A stretch of 64,000 nt of DNA from Phoenix dactylifera (lineage: Eukaryota > Streptophyta > Magnoliopsida > Arecales > Arecaceae). The translations under genes were made by a program, and so were the position numbers. The stretch lies in contig NC_052399.1 of the NCBI RefSeq assembly GCF_009389715.1, positions 30,141,146 through 30,205,145 on the forward strand, read 5' to 3'. This document shows positions 13,102-24,030 of the stretch, one piece after another; position 1 is the stretch's first letter; every line of letters begins with the position of its first letter. Below the pieces are notes generated by a model that did not search any database, was not told the origin of the DNA, and was given only the letters and a program-made list of their open reading frames with translations.

Positions 13102-15073
13102 TGTTGCCCAGATAGACAACCCAAGAGGGGGGGTGAATTGGGTTTTAAAATAATTTGCAATTAAAACGTTTGAGGATGACTAATTAATACTTTTGCAAGA
13201 TGATTAATTAGTTGCTATGTGCTGTGAGTGAAATGAGAGTGAGAGAGAGAGACACAAGCAATCACAAACACAATGTTTATAGTGGTTCGGAGCTAACCCT
13301 TGCTCCTACGTCCACTCCCCAAGTCTCACTTGGGAATTCACTATAACCCCTTGGATTACAGCCGGTTGTTTTACAAGCTCACAACCCAACTTGTTGTTTT
13401 ACGAGCTCACAACGAACTCGGTCGGTTTTCCCAGGCTCACCGACTAGAACCATCCCGATTATTTTTCCGGGATCACAATCGAACCCTTACACGTTGGTTT
13501 TACCCTCGGCTCACCAACCAACCTCTACACTCTTGATTCAATCCCCTGATTGAATCAAGCAAAGATAAGATGGAAAGAACAAGGACAAACAGAAAAACAG
13601 AGCTTCTAAAAAACAGATATACAGCAATATAAACTAGAGAGAAGTTAAGAGCCCTCAAACACTTTTGAGTTGGAGTAGAGAAGGGCTTCTTGAACTGTGA
13701 GTCTCCTCTTGAATGTCTGGTCGACTTGAAGGCAGGAGGAGACTTCTTTTAAATGCTGGGAAGAGGTAGCTGGATGGAGTTAATGGCGCTCTTCCTTCTT
13801 TTCTGTTGAAAACCAGTTGGGAGAGATAGGATGCTTGATTTCTTTGAGTGGAATGGTGCTTCTCTGCCTTGCTACAGTCCTCCGTGGCTATTTAAGCCAT
13901 CCCCCACGGAAACTAGCCGTTAGACACCTTTTTCTACCCGTTCTGCACACTCTGCACATCCTGACAATATGTCCGTTGGGGTCGGAGTCGACTCGCGCGA
14001 TCTGGAGTCGACTCGGCTGTAGCGGGAGTCGACTCATGCTTTTCTGGAGTCGGCTCAGCAACTGTTCCGGATTTGAATTAAAGTGACCTCCGCGACTGGG
14101 AGTCGACTCGACGTAACCCGGAGTCGACTCACCAACTTCTGGAGCTGACTTGCCATTTTCGGAGTCGGCTCATCCCATGAAGTCCATGGAGCTAATTTTT
14201 CAACTTGGCCCACTCGAGTCGACTCGACAATCCTGGGAGTCGACTCGGCGCTCAAAGCCCAAACTCCCGATCTTCTGTCTTTTGGCTCGTCCAGTCTTGG
14301 AGTCGACTCGAACTGTTCCGGAGTCGACTCGGCTCTCAGTTTCCGAAACACAGCCTTCTGCCTTTTTGATGTAGCGCTGCCTTGGAGTCGACTCGAGCTG
14401 TCTGGGAGTCGACTCGGCTCTCAGAGACAATAATCGGTCTTCTGTCTTTTTGGGGTCGCGCTGTCTCGGAGTCGACTCGCGCATTGCGGGAGTCGACTCG
14501 GATCTCAGAGTCCGAAAACTGCTCTCTGACTTTTGCCTTGTGTACCACTGAGAGTCGACTCTCGCTTTCTTTGGAGTCGACCTGCCAACCATCGGAGTCG
14601 ACTCGCGTTCCACAGGAGTCGACTCGAATCTCAGGGTCGAAAATCGCTCTCTGACTTTTCTGTCTGTAACTCCTTGGAGTCGACTCATACTACTCCGGAG
14701 TCGACTCGGTAATCATCGGAGTCAACTCGCGCACTTCAGGAGTCGACTCGCTGACAGGTTTTGAGTTGAGTCTTTCTGTTCGTCTGTCAGTTCTCAGTCG
14801 GAGTCGACTCGTAATGATCCGGAGTCGACTCGAGCCCGTGCCAGTGATTCTGATACGCTTGGAGTCGACTCGTAATATCCCGGAGTCGACTCGAGTCTCA
14901 GACTTTGGTTCAAACTGACTTCTTAACTTATCCAAAATATCTTGAACCAAGTCTAGAAACACTTAGACAAGATTTTCACTGAAACACTCAATTGAATTCA
15001 TTAGTAAACAAAAGATATACTCAATTGTTTGAGCTCATCAAAATCAAATAGGGTTTTAATCAATCACTCCACA
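13102..15073. mobile_element. Solo LTR in intron 1 of the MYB pseudogene
   Basis: A 1972-bp insertion starts TGTTGCCCAG, ends CACTCCACA (TGT...ACA termini) and is flanked by a 5-bp duplication ACTGC (13097-13101 and 15074-15078). The uninterrupted site is seen in the partner MYB intron at about 24757. Size, TG...CA ends and 5-bp duplication fit a solo LTR left after recombination. No gag-pol sequence is present. A TATA-like CTATTTAAG lies near 13888. Half of the element is an array of a phased palindrome, listed separately. Superfamily (Copia or Gypsy) cannot be decided from the LTR alone. Confidence 0.82.
13985..14892. repeat. Phased GAGTCGACTC palindrome array
   Basis: The 10-bp palindrome GAGTCGACTC occurs 23 times exactly, plus 5 near-matches. 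Starts: 13985, 14005, 14026, 14047*, 14100, 14121, 14142*, 14162*, 14216, 14237, 14300, 14321, 14385, 14406, 14469, 14490, 14552, 14574*, 14595, 14616, 14677, 14698, 14719*, 14740, 14801, 14822, 14862, 14883 (* imperfect). Within each group the spacing is 20-22 bp, almost always 21, and groups contain 2 or 4 sites. Adjacent group starts are about 84 bp apart in the middle and about 125 bp further right. Sequence between the cores is much more variable than the cores. Confidence 0.95.
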
Positions 15074-15479
15074 ACTGCACATTTGTTATAGACATGGATA
15101 TATATATAACTAGCTCTCCTTGGTACTTACCGGCTTCTTTAGGAACGATGTGGATTGAAGTCTAGATTGAAGCCATCAATCCAATGGATGCTACAAATTT
15201 CAAAATGGGCGATTGTGGAACAGTAACTGACTGTTGGATTGAGCTGGTTAGCGGGGTTGGTGATCGATGGAAATACTGTGCCTGTTTGACACGTTGTGGC
15301 TTGCTTTGGATAACTTTGCATCAGTAGTGGTGATACTCATTTATATGAAGTGTTTGAAACGAGAAAAAAGTTATTTTTGGCGAGTCTTGAGCACCGCCGA
15401 CCGACGCAAAACTCCAAAAGATTGGATCCATTGTACCACATTCGAAAATGCACTGGGATGAACGTCAAATCACGTTGAC

Positions 15480-15555
15480 AATTGTGCACTTTGCCCTGGT
15501 CCTTTTGGATGAATCCGTATTAAAACAATATCTACTCAAAAGCCAAAAAAAAAAA
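15480..15555 (+). mobile_element. LINE 3'-tail stub (left arm)
   Basis: A short LINE 3' end with its poly(A) (15544-15555) reads on the plus strand. The same stub lies inverted at about 23945-24030 in the right arm, so it was inserted before the inverted duplication. Confidence 0.6.
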
Positions 15556-15789
15556 AGGAAATACATAAGCTGCATCACCATGCCCTGTTCTTGGCAAAGA
15601 TAACAGTTAGAGATGGTTGCGAACCAAATTCAAATAACAAATATTGAAAAGCCTCTTGAATGCATGAATAAATTATCATAAAAAATAGTATTCGCCAATA
15701 GTCAGTGAAATGATGCAATGAAAAGGACGCTACATTGCCAAACTGTTGAAAAATGGGCATAAAAGTTTCCTACCCAGTGATGGTTCACT

Positions 15790-17799
15790 GTTGCCATTCG
15801 TTTGAATTGTCCAAATCAGCGATATGTTTCAGCCAGAAGACCAAGGTACAAATGAAGAATTCTATTTTGGAGATTCTGGGAGTGGGTGAGCAGGTGGGTG
15901 CACTGACATATCTAGGGATTCCGCTCTTGGGTCAGCAGTTACGTCGCAAGGACTGTACTCCTCTGGAGCTCAGCATCAGACATAGACTGGAGGGATGGAA
16001 AAGGCACACACTTTCGATGATGGGGAGGATCACCCTGGTTCGGTCGGTACTCTCGTCGATTCCGACTTACCTTCTCTCCAACTCTCTTATTCCAGTGGAG
16101 GTTCTGAAGACTATTGAGCAGCTCTTCAGGAACTTCATCTGGGGGGGAGTAGTGGTAGAGGCGGTATCCATCTGGTGGCATGGGAGGTCGTGTGCCAGCC
16201 GACCGAAGTTGGTGGATTGGGAATGTAGTCTTTGGTGGTGAGGCGGGAGGCTCTAGCGGCGCGTCATGTTGCTAGATTTATACTAGAGCCCGATAGTCTG
16301 TGGTTCTCATTGATGAGGGCCAAGTATGGGCTTTGGTCCTGGGGGCGAGGGCAGGACGACACCATTCGCCGGTTTGGAGGGAGATGTGCGCCAGAGCCAT
16401 GCAGGTGCTTCTGGAGATCAGATGGTCTATCGGGGACGGACGATCGATCGATGTCCTGGCAGACAGTTGGGTGACTGAATAGCCGATCAATCGTCTGTCG
16501 ATCCTGGTGGACTCGGCGAGATTGGATGGATACAGAGTATGTGATCTATTGGACCCTGTTGGGTGTCAGTGGAGGGAGGGGCTGATTCGGGAGGCATTTG
16601 GAGAGCAGCTGGCAAATTTGGTTTTGGCACTTCCGGTTCCATCGTGAGGGGAGTCTAACAGGCTAGTGTGGAGGCCATCGGGACGGACGTGGGTACGAGC
16701 TAGGGATCTTCTTCCCATGTTTAGTAGGGAGACTGGCCGACAGATTGAGGGAGGATGAATTTGGAGGATGCGGATTCATCCGCGGGTAGCGCTATTCATC
16801 TGGAAGGCGGCATGGGGCTGCCTGCCGACCAGGAGTCTGCTATCCCGACGAGGAGTGAGGGTTGCGCAGCACTGTGTGGTGTGCACGGAGGCAGAGGAGA
16901 CTATTGACCATGTTCTAGTGCAGTGTCCGAGGGCGAGTGAGATTTGGAGCAGTTCACCGGTCCCATTGCCCCAGTCGGTGGAGTCAGCACAGGCTCTGAT
17001 TTTTTTATTGAGAGCCTCCATTCGGAGCCCCAGGTCTTTGGAGGAGGGTATCCTCAGAGCATACATGGCTTACCACGTTTGGTTGGATAGGAATGCTGGC
17101 ATTTTTTAGGGTAGGAGGCTTCCACCGAGGATGGTAGTTGATAGAGCTATATCACAGTCCGGGGAGGTTATTGCAGCCTCAGCATTGTTCACTGTTGGGA
17201 TGGCCAGGGACATATGGGGCACTTCATCTGCTGTCATAGCACCCAGGTTCGCCCTTGTTTCTTGGGTGCCCCTACCCCTTAGTCATCTCAAAGTGAATTT
17301 CGACGGGAGTATGTTGGTGGATGGTACTACTGGCGGTGTTGGATTTGTGATCAGAGATTCCTGGGGCAGGCTGGTGGCAGCCGGGGGTCAGTGCACGCTA
17401 GGTCTTACGGTTGTAGAGGCAGAGCTTCGGGCAGCATGGGAGGGGTTATCATTTGCGAGGAAAGTCCTCGGTGCCGAGAGGGTGCTTCTTGAGGGGGATT
17501 CCTCTGTGGTTATTGACCGGATTCGAGGTGTTAATAAATATGGTGATGGCCATCCTCTCATTAAAGATACTCGGAGACTAGCCCAGGAGTTGGGGGGCTT
17601 CCAGGCAGCATACGTATTTCAGGAGGCGAACCAGGCAGCAGACTGGGTCGCCTCCTTCGTCGCCCGGCACTCTGGGGAGTTTCTTTGGACATTTATGGAA
17701 GACACTCCTTCCTCTTTGTACTCTTTACTTTTCCGTGATCTGGCAGGATGTACTCACTTTAGAGCTATTTAATATGCCGTTTTGACTAAAAAAAAAACC
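15790..17799 (+). mobile_element. 5'-truncated L1-type LINE with intact RNase H domain
   Basis: Plus-strand copy beginning inside the RT tail (SKSAICFSQKTKVQ near 15800) and running through the post-RT region (GRITLVRSVLSSIPTYLLSNSLIP), zf-RVT (16768-17109: HPRVALFIWKAAWGCLP, then CVVCTEAEETIDHVLVQCP with the C..C..H..C pattern) and RNase H (17131-17772: LKVNFDGS, VGFVIRDSWG, ELRAAWEG, LLEGDSSVVIDRI). It ends at 17772 with poly(A) at 17790-17799. Stops and frameshifts break the RT part; the RNase H frame is open. It lies just outside the left arm of the inverted duplication, in opposite orientation to the MYB pseudogene. Confidence 0.88.
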
Positions 17800-18070
17800 A
17801 AAATTAGTAAAAGCCCGTCCTTTCACCTCTAACTTAGCTCCAATAATTAACCATCAGTAGCCATTATAGAATAAATCCATAAATAATCTATTGAGTCCAA
17901 TACCAGTTTTGTCCCGGTTCAGAACTGCACTGAACATTATCATCCTAACTCATGGGGTGATTTGGCATCTTAGTATCATATTTAGACACCATTTCTTACT
18001 TTTTTTTAATTGTTTATCTTAAATGAAAATATGAGTGAATATTGATATCTTTTAAAGTTGACGAATATAT
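17800..18070. other. Intergenic spacer
   Basis: AT-rich sequence between the LINE and the SINE candidate. Nothing recognisable. Confidence 0.5.
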
Positions 18071-18071
18071 G

Positions 18072-18445
18072 ATAGGAGCCATTGAGATGGTAGCTCAGTG
18101 AAACGGGGCCTTACTTTCAACTAAGTGGTTTTGAGTTTGAAATGCACAGACGTCGATTAAATTGTGGAGGCCGGATGCTCCCTACTCGGACATGGAGTTT
18201 GGAAGGGCTACTGGTTCGCTGGTAGCCTCAGTGGTGCCAGGTGTGACATACTCACACAGAAGGTTCGTGACGGATTCTTGAGGGGTATTCGAGCCGGGCC
18301 CACGAGTGGAGAGGGTATGAGTAAAACCGGCCGGGGTGCCCAATATACGGTCATTTCTGCCCGCATCGAACATTCTCCTAGCGAGATGGAGGCTTAGTGG
18401 GGGCTGCTATGCGGGGATGGGCTCGTCCTTTTTCCTTTTTTCTCA
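18072..18445 (+). mobile_element. Candidate tRNA-derived SINE
   Basis: The left end looks like a decayed tRNA: a D-arm/box A match TAGCTCAGTG (18091-18100), then about 40 bp on a box-B-like GAGTTTGAAATGC (18131-18143). An unrelated GC-rich body of about 270 bp follows, then a T-rich end running into a microsatellite. This is the architecture of plant SINEs. No flanking duplication is clear and the body is not one I recognise, so the call is tentative. It could not act as a tRNA gene, because no acceptor-stem pairing is evident. Confidence 0.45.
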
Positions 18446-18446
18446 G

Positions 18447-18459
18447 TAATATATATATA

Positions 18460-18536
<77 letters not shown>

Positions 18537-18556
18537 ATGTATATGTATATGTATAA
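18447..18556. repeat. (TATATG)n microsatellite
   Basis: About 110 bp of TATATG hexamers with short AT runs. The open frames across it (MYMYMY and IYIYIY) are artefacts of the repeat. Confidence 0.95.
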
Positions 18557-18828
18557 CATTGGGCCATGACGGTTTTGGCAAGGTCTTGAATGGATGGTAC
18601 CTATAACCAGACCCAACTGTTGCAGTACTTTAGAGGAAAGAGAAAATTCTTCTCTTTTGAAAGGCTGCTACTTCAGCTGCCTGAGCTAACCCAACAGCAA
18701 GCCGAGCAGCTAGAAATGCCTGAGCTGTTTACAATGTTGTTGCCGAGCGTCAACATGGACAAGAATTTCCTGAGCAAGTGGAGGCTAAAGAAGTCAGTGT
18801 TGTTGGCTGAGCCGTATCTATATATATA

Positions 18829-19209
<381 letters not shown>

Positions 19210-19259
19210 GTATTATTTGGATTTTTTTCTCCTATACGGGTATTCAAGATCAATTCAGC

Positions 19260-19690
19260 GAAAATCTATGTGAAACTAAACACACGCCCATGTCCTCGTA
19301 GTGGAGTTTCCGCTTCAACCCGCTCCGCCGAAACTCTCCTCCCCAAACTCCTCACGATCACCGCTTGTGGAGCTCCATGCCTCCCTCGCCTTCTCCAGCT
19401 CCTCCAGCGGCAGTTCCAGCACTCCAGGGAAGTATCTCCGGACAACTTCCAACTCCTCCGCAGAAATTGAGTGGTTGGTCCATATTGTCTGCCGGAGCGA
19501 ACCTCCTGCCACCTCCACCCACGACGTCGTCGTCCCAACCTTCCCCAAGGCATAATGCTTCTCGCCGCCCCTGGGAAGCTTGGTTGCCTCCTCCTCCTTT
19601 CCCGGCCTCCCGTCCCTCATCCCACTGCTCACCAACCGTTTGAGGAAATACCCCACCGGTCGCACGAACTTTGGTGCACCCGCGCCCTCG
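19260..19690 (-). mobile_element. LINE ORF1 fragment
   Basis: On the minus strand two overlapping frames (19665-19315 and 19553-19266) align by eye with ORF1 of the full-length LINE. AEELEVVRRYFPGVLELPLEEL corresponds to AAEVERLSCCFPEVLHPPEE, and after a frameshift VRSLGRRVSAERVEAE corresponds to VRSFGRRVPAEWVAKE. Only this N-terminal part of ORF1 is present. That is unusual for a LINE, which normally loses its 5' end, so a later deletion or rearrangement must have removed the rest. Confidence 0.6.
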
Positions 19691-19699
19691 GGCGCAAAC

Positions 19700-20080
19700 C
19701 CCCTCGCCCTCCCGGATATCCCCTTCGTCTGTTTCGACTACCTTGATTTAAGGCTTCTTTTTTCTTTGATCGAAAGTCTTCTGATTTAGAATTGAAAGAA
19801 TACTATTTTACTTTGAACTTGTTCTTCTACAAGTTTACTTTGGAGCAAAATCTGATTAAGCTTTCAACCCTCAATCAGAAGCTCTTTTCCTTTTCCCAAT
19901 TAACCAAAAATCTTTTTGGGACTTGTATTGTGAATGAGAAGCAGCAGTTTACTTTGTTTGCGTATCATCATCATGTGTCGTCGCAGAGACTGTAATAAGC
20001 TAAAGAAAGCGTGCATATGTGAGACAAGTCATAGAAAACAATGCTAAACCCAGGTTGCTTTGGTAGAGGACTTGAGGAAA
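19700..20080. other. Spacer downstream of MYB
   Basis: AT-rich sequence without domains, between the LINE ORF1 scrap and the 3' end of the minus-strand MYB. A 67-aa frame at 19792-19995 has no recognisable content. Confidence 0.4.
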
Positions 20081-20165
20081 TTTTATTTTAATGCTGGCGA
20101 AAGAGTTGCACTGAGATCACCAACAGCAAATACTAGAGGAAGAGATTGCTTGATAGCTCAAGGTT

Positions 20166-21523
20166 TCATGATTCGGATTCGAAGAAAGCAGCTAACGATC
20201 CAAGATCAAGACTACCATATGGTTGGATGTGGTCGGTCCCAACCCAATTCTCAAACACTCCTCTGCTAGAGAAGACATTCTCGTCAAAAGATGCAGACAG
20301 TTTACCATTGTCACAATCTCTCATGTCCTGTTGGATATTTCCACCGAGGAGTTGGAAGAACTGAGAGTCAGGAAGGGAAGGCTGGGAGAGACCCTCGATG
20401 TCGAAACCTGTCCGTAAGTTCAATAGATCATAATCTTGAGGAGCTAACAGAAAAGAATCCGGTGCCAAGTCTTCGATCACCAGCGACTTGAGTCCATTTT
20501 TATGAGCATTTTGGTTGCCTCTTTGATTCAAACTCACTTCAGCCTCGCTGCTCTGTGTTGGATTCTCAAATGATGGAGCTTGAACTGATGTTTTGTTCTT
20601 GGATTTCCTCTCTTCATCTTGGTTCAAACACACTAGGTTTGTTAACGGAACTGATCTAGCTTGAACCTTCTTCTTCAGGACTGTGTTCCAGTAATTCTTG
20701 ATTTCAGTGTCTGTTCGGCCCGGTAGCCTCCCAGCTATCAGAGACCACCTGCGAAATTGAAGGGAAAAAGAATTACTAAGAGAAGTGTGGAATCTCAAAA
20801 GCATACTAATACCTATTGCCTAAGAGCTTGTGGAGTCTGATGATGAGGTCCTCCTCTTCTAGAGAGATGTTCCCCCTCTTGACATCTGGCCGCAGGTAGT
20901 TCAACCATCGAAGCCGGCAGCTCCTTCCGCACCGATTCAGTCCTGAAACATAAAAGAAATGGAAATGAAGATATCGGAACCAAATCATTTCAAGATTCAG
21001 ATTTGATGAAACAAGTAGTTGAAGTTTTATAAATGGTGGGAATTGTTCCAACTGATGATACAGCGGGCTTCATCACAATAATTAGCCTCTTGAGACATGG
21101 AAGTTCAGAAAAGAAGCAACTAGTCCTTTTATTTGCTATAGGGGATGCATGGCAAACTTGATAGCCTTGTAATTAAATACCAAAAGGTAGCCACAGCAAA
21201 TCCTTGAACTTGCTACTGAAGAGCCTCTAGACCAAGGACTACTATTCCGGGCGTACTCACGGCGTATGTAGTGAGACACCAGCACACAAAAAAAAAAAAA
21301 AAAAGGACTGTGTGTGAGAGAGAAAGAGAGAAGGAGTCCTTTGCTATTAAGGATGGGTGGCAGGCACACGGTCTGCTAATTTGCTTGCACCTGCTCTATT
21401 GGGAACCTTCCCCCACCTCCCTTCTCCATGAGCTTTGATGTAGTCAGTGAGGATCTTGTCCTCAGTGGCACTCCAAGGCCCTTTGTTCAATCCCTCCTTG
21501 GAGTAGCATGCGCTTCTATCCAT
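20166..21523 (-). CDS. R2R3-MYB transcription factor, 281 aa, three exons
   Basis: Nuclear DNA-binding activator of the R2R3-MYB family. Exons on the minus strand: 21523-21391 (133 nt, starts [22 protein letters not shown]), 20942-20813 (130 nt), 20748-20166 (583 nt). Introns of 448 and 64 bp have GT-AG borders, and the 133/130 exon pattern is canonical for the family. R2 is at about residues 13-64, R3 at about 65-116. The bHLH-interaction signature in R3 is intact ([20 protein letters not shown]). The R3 recognition helix reads [10 protein letters not shown] where most members have [10 protein letters not shown]. The acidic C-terminus (AAFFESES) fits an activation region; no subgroup-5 motif is seen. 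A TATA-like CCATATAAC lies about 60 bp upstream of the ATG (21590-21582), and an AATAAA signal about 80 nt past the stop (20087-20082). Pathway assignment to flavonoid regulation is inferred from relatives. Confidence 0.92.
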
Positions 21524-21581
21524 GCTGCAATAGAGGAGCTGTGTCTGAGCTCAAGGCATCATACTTTGGCAGGCAGCCTAT

Positions 21582-21590
21582 GTTATATGG
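21582..21590 (-). promoter_or_regulatory. TATA-like element of minus-strand MYB
   Basis: CCATATAAC on the minus strand, about 60 bp before the start codon at 21523, would place transcription start near 21553. Position is the only support. Confidence 0.4.
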
Positions 21591-21599
21591 CCAACTCCC

Positions 21600-22713
21600 A
21601 TGCATGTCCACAATAATTTTAGCAGTAAGGGTCCATCAAACATTGGTTCCGATCGAACGGGGTCCTTGCGTGATGACAGTTTGATGGCTATGACAGCATC
21701 AAACAGGCCAAATCGAATCAAACTTCTTCATATCTTTCAACATCATCACGCTGGACTGTGATCTGCATTAGGCTATTAACATGAACCACTGATGGAGATC
21801 AATTAAGCTCATGAAGGCCAGTTTCACCTGCTCTTCTTACTGGCCCTTCAAAGCTCATGTCATTACCATCACTCCCTTGACCATGCAATCGCATAAAGGT
21901 AAGCATGTTGAAGTTTCCAGTTCATGCACCTTATGATGGGCGATGATGCATGGGGAGCATTAGTTCGTGGCAGAGATGTGTGCACCGATCCAAGCCAAGA
22001 TATTTCCCAGCTCATTAGATGCTAGCCTTAAGCCCAAGTCTGAAGATTTGAAGATGCTGGATTTAAATGGAAGTTGCTCATGGCATTTAGAAGAACACCC
22101 ATCTGATCATGATCACAAGGGCCATTAGTCATCAGAACAGTACTTGAGTTCCATACTAGTGTTTCGATTCCGCATCGTGATTACTACTCATGATGATATG
22201 GCCCGAATACTCTCGATGGACTTGGTTAGGTAAGCACAAGATTACCAGGAAATTCCTCGCCTATTCAGGATTGCTTGGAATAGTAGGATGATCATTTCTA
22301 ATTGAGTGGTTTAATACTAAGAAACTTATTCTTTCCTCATGGCCTCCTTTAGTTAGGGCTATGGGAGAAATTTGGTATATATGAGATGTGGTGGCTGTTG
22401 TCAATAGAGTATGAAAATAGGTAACATAGATTTAGAACGGCGTGTTATTTTCCTGTTAGCATGCACTGGAATGTAAGTTTTAAGTAAAGGAAAAGTCTAA
22501 AAGGTACCTAGTATGAGACAATATAGAGGACTAACTTGGTCTGTGCATGGTAATCCTTGTCCACAGGTCATTACCTTTATATTCTCAAGAGGTAATATCT
22601 GTTGTCTCTCTCCGTTGATTGGATCTTCATTTATGTCATTAGAATAAGTGATGCGACTACTCACCTAATGTTTGGAAAAAAGGTGTACTTTCTATTATTG
22701 TTCTCAGACCTCA
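21600..22713. other. Intergenic region between divergent MYB genes, part 1
   Basis: Upstream flank of the MYB at 20.2-21.5 kb. No coding domain is seen. Together with 22.7-24.5 kb it forms the shared region between the minus-strand MYB and the plus-strand MYB at 24.6 kb. Confidence 0.5.
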
Positions 22714-23201
22714 GGGCTCGTTTGGTTCGCGAAAAAAGAAGGGGAGAAAGTGAGGTCAACGGAAAAGTAATGAGATGCCTCTTATTTGATTGAAGTTTTA
22801 AAGGAGAGAGACTGGAAAGTTGTATTCCCATGGGAATATAATTCCTACGTTTCATGGAAAAGTCTTTCCCATGAGAAACATGGGAAAGTCTTTCCCATGA
22901 GAAACAGGAGGAATGTTACTTTTACATGAGAAACATGGAAAAGTTATTTTCCGTAAGCCGGAAATCACTCTATTTTTATTTTTTCCAAAAAAGCCTTTCA
23001 GCATTAAAGAGGCATTAAATACCTAATTTTTATTAGGGGTCTAATAGAAATTACACATAATATTTTCAGAAAAGTAGATAGTCAACCAAACATAAGCACT
23101 CTAAAAATCTGTCATTTTTTCGTTGTCAACCAAATAGAAATCTGCTTTTCAGAAATCATATTCCTAGGAGGAAAAATGTTTTGCACGAACCAAACCAGCT
23201 C
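22714..23201. mobile_element. Tourist/Harbinger-like MITE, 488 bp
   Basis: The ends are imperfect inverted repeats: GGGCTCGTTTGGTTCGCG at the left, and GAGCTGGTTTGGTTCGTG as the complement of the right end. The flanks are TCA (left) and TAA (right), compatible with a decayed 3-bp T-A-type duplication. Internal short repeats around CTTTCCCATGAGAAAC occur at 22862-22910. No coding capacity. It lies between the two divergent MYB genes. Confidence 0.6.
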
Positions 23202-23885
23202 TAAGAGAATTGTTACTCAAATCTTTCTGCAGCCTCGAAAGCCTAACTACTGCAGACTCCCAAATGCAGCCTATCTGCATATAGTCCACCTAGCAGTAAC
23301 TTGCTTCAACTCTGGGTTTTTACTAGACAATACAAGCTTTCCAAACTTTGTATTCAGCATATCATTTACCAAGATCCCATAAATCTAGGTTACCATTTAA
23401 CTAGGTTACCACAGGCATATATTATATCAATTTTTAGCTCTATTTCACACTTCTATCTAAACCTTTATTAGATTATATAAAAGCTTTTCCTCAAGAAGGT
23501 AATCTAAATTCTAGGACCAACTCCAAGTGCACCTCTACTATCACCTCTGCTTCAAATCAAGAACCAACTAGATAGCCATGCATTCTCCTTCATTTGATCT
23601 CCTCACACATATTTCAGGCACTGCAGACGTTCTAATAGTTCCCACCTTTGTTTCACTGCCGTGCGGATTCCATTTAAGGAACTTAATTCGCATTGCTGTG
23701 GAGGCTTTGTTCTGCTGTCCACATCCTTATGTACCCGATTTCTTTTTTTGTCAAATCCACTAGAAACGATTGCTATCACTTTAATTGCTTTCTTCTCCAA
23801 CAATTTACCAGGGTTATGGAGGTGAGGTCAAAATGAGTGACCTAAAAGCTTTGGAAATATCAAAAGCTGTCATGTTCACACCTAA
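23202..23885. other. Intergenic, no feature recognised
   Basis: AT-rich spacer up to the start of the right arm of the inverted duplication. Short open frames only. Confidence 0.5.
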
Positions 23886-23944
23886 GCCAACGCAACCATT
23901 TCTAACCGCTATCTTTGTCAAGAACAGGGCATGGTGACGCAGCT

Positions 23945-24030
23945 TATGTATCTCCTTTGTTTTTATTTTCTTTTGCTTTTGAGTAGATGTTGTTCTAGTA
24001 TGGATACATCAAAAAGATCAGAAACCAACA
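23945..24030 (-). mobile_element. LINE 3'-tail stub (right arm)
   Basis: A T-rich run, then GAGTAGATGTTGTTCTAG and a following segment, resembles the 3' end of the local LINE family (compare 2624 and 35371 onward). Its inverted copy is at 15480-15555. Confidence 0.55.

Larger units (their letters stand above)
11113..15147 (-). pseudogene. R2R3-MYB pseudogene (inverted copy of MYB at 24.6 kb)
   Basis: Minus-strand partner of the intact MYB at 24576-25421. Only the last 17 nt of exon 1 survive (15147-15131, followed by the conserved GTAAGT donor); start codon and most of R2 are deleted. Intron 1 carries a solo LTR (13102-15073). Exon 2 is split by a hAT element (11618-12984). Exon 3 (to 11113) keeps about 90% amino-acid identity to the intact copy by eye, but the R3 core GRLPGRTD reads GQLLRRTD and R2 CRLRW reads CHLRW. 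The 3' end is lost at 11113, where the LINE of 6.2-11.1 kb begins. It cannot encode a working factor. Confidence 0.92.
11113..15621 (-). repeat. Left arm of an inverted duplication
   Basis: Matches 23886-25365 in reverse complement: upstream flank (15621-15150, including an old LINE tail), exon 1 end, intron 1, exon 2, intron 2 and exon 3 of the MYB. Without the two later insertions the arm is about 1.15 kb; the right arm is 1.48 kb. Missing pieces here are about 150 bp of flank (counterpart of about 24026-24175) and most of exon 1 with its TATA box. Confidence 0.85.

Noticed and set aside
13985-14892. CRISPR-like array
   Set aside because: Repeats are 10-12 bp with about 9-bp spacers in a eukaryotic nuclear LTR, unlike CRISPR repeat and spacer sizes.
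14055-14962. Open frames rich in repeated ESTR/ESTP/RVDS peptides on both strands
   Set aside because: They arise because the 21-bp palindromic unit is a multiple of three and reads similarly on both strands. They lie inside a solo LTR and have no gene structure.
18085-18145. Functional tRNA gene
   Set aside because: Box A and B-like matches exist, but I cannot form an acceptor stem or a complete cloverleaf; a SINE head fits better.
18397-18606. MYMYMY / IYIYIY frames
   Set aside because: Direct translation of the TATATG microsatellite.
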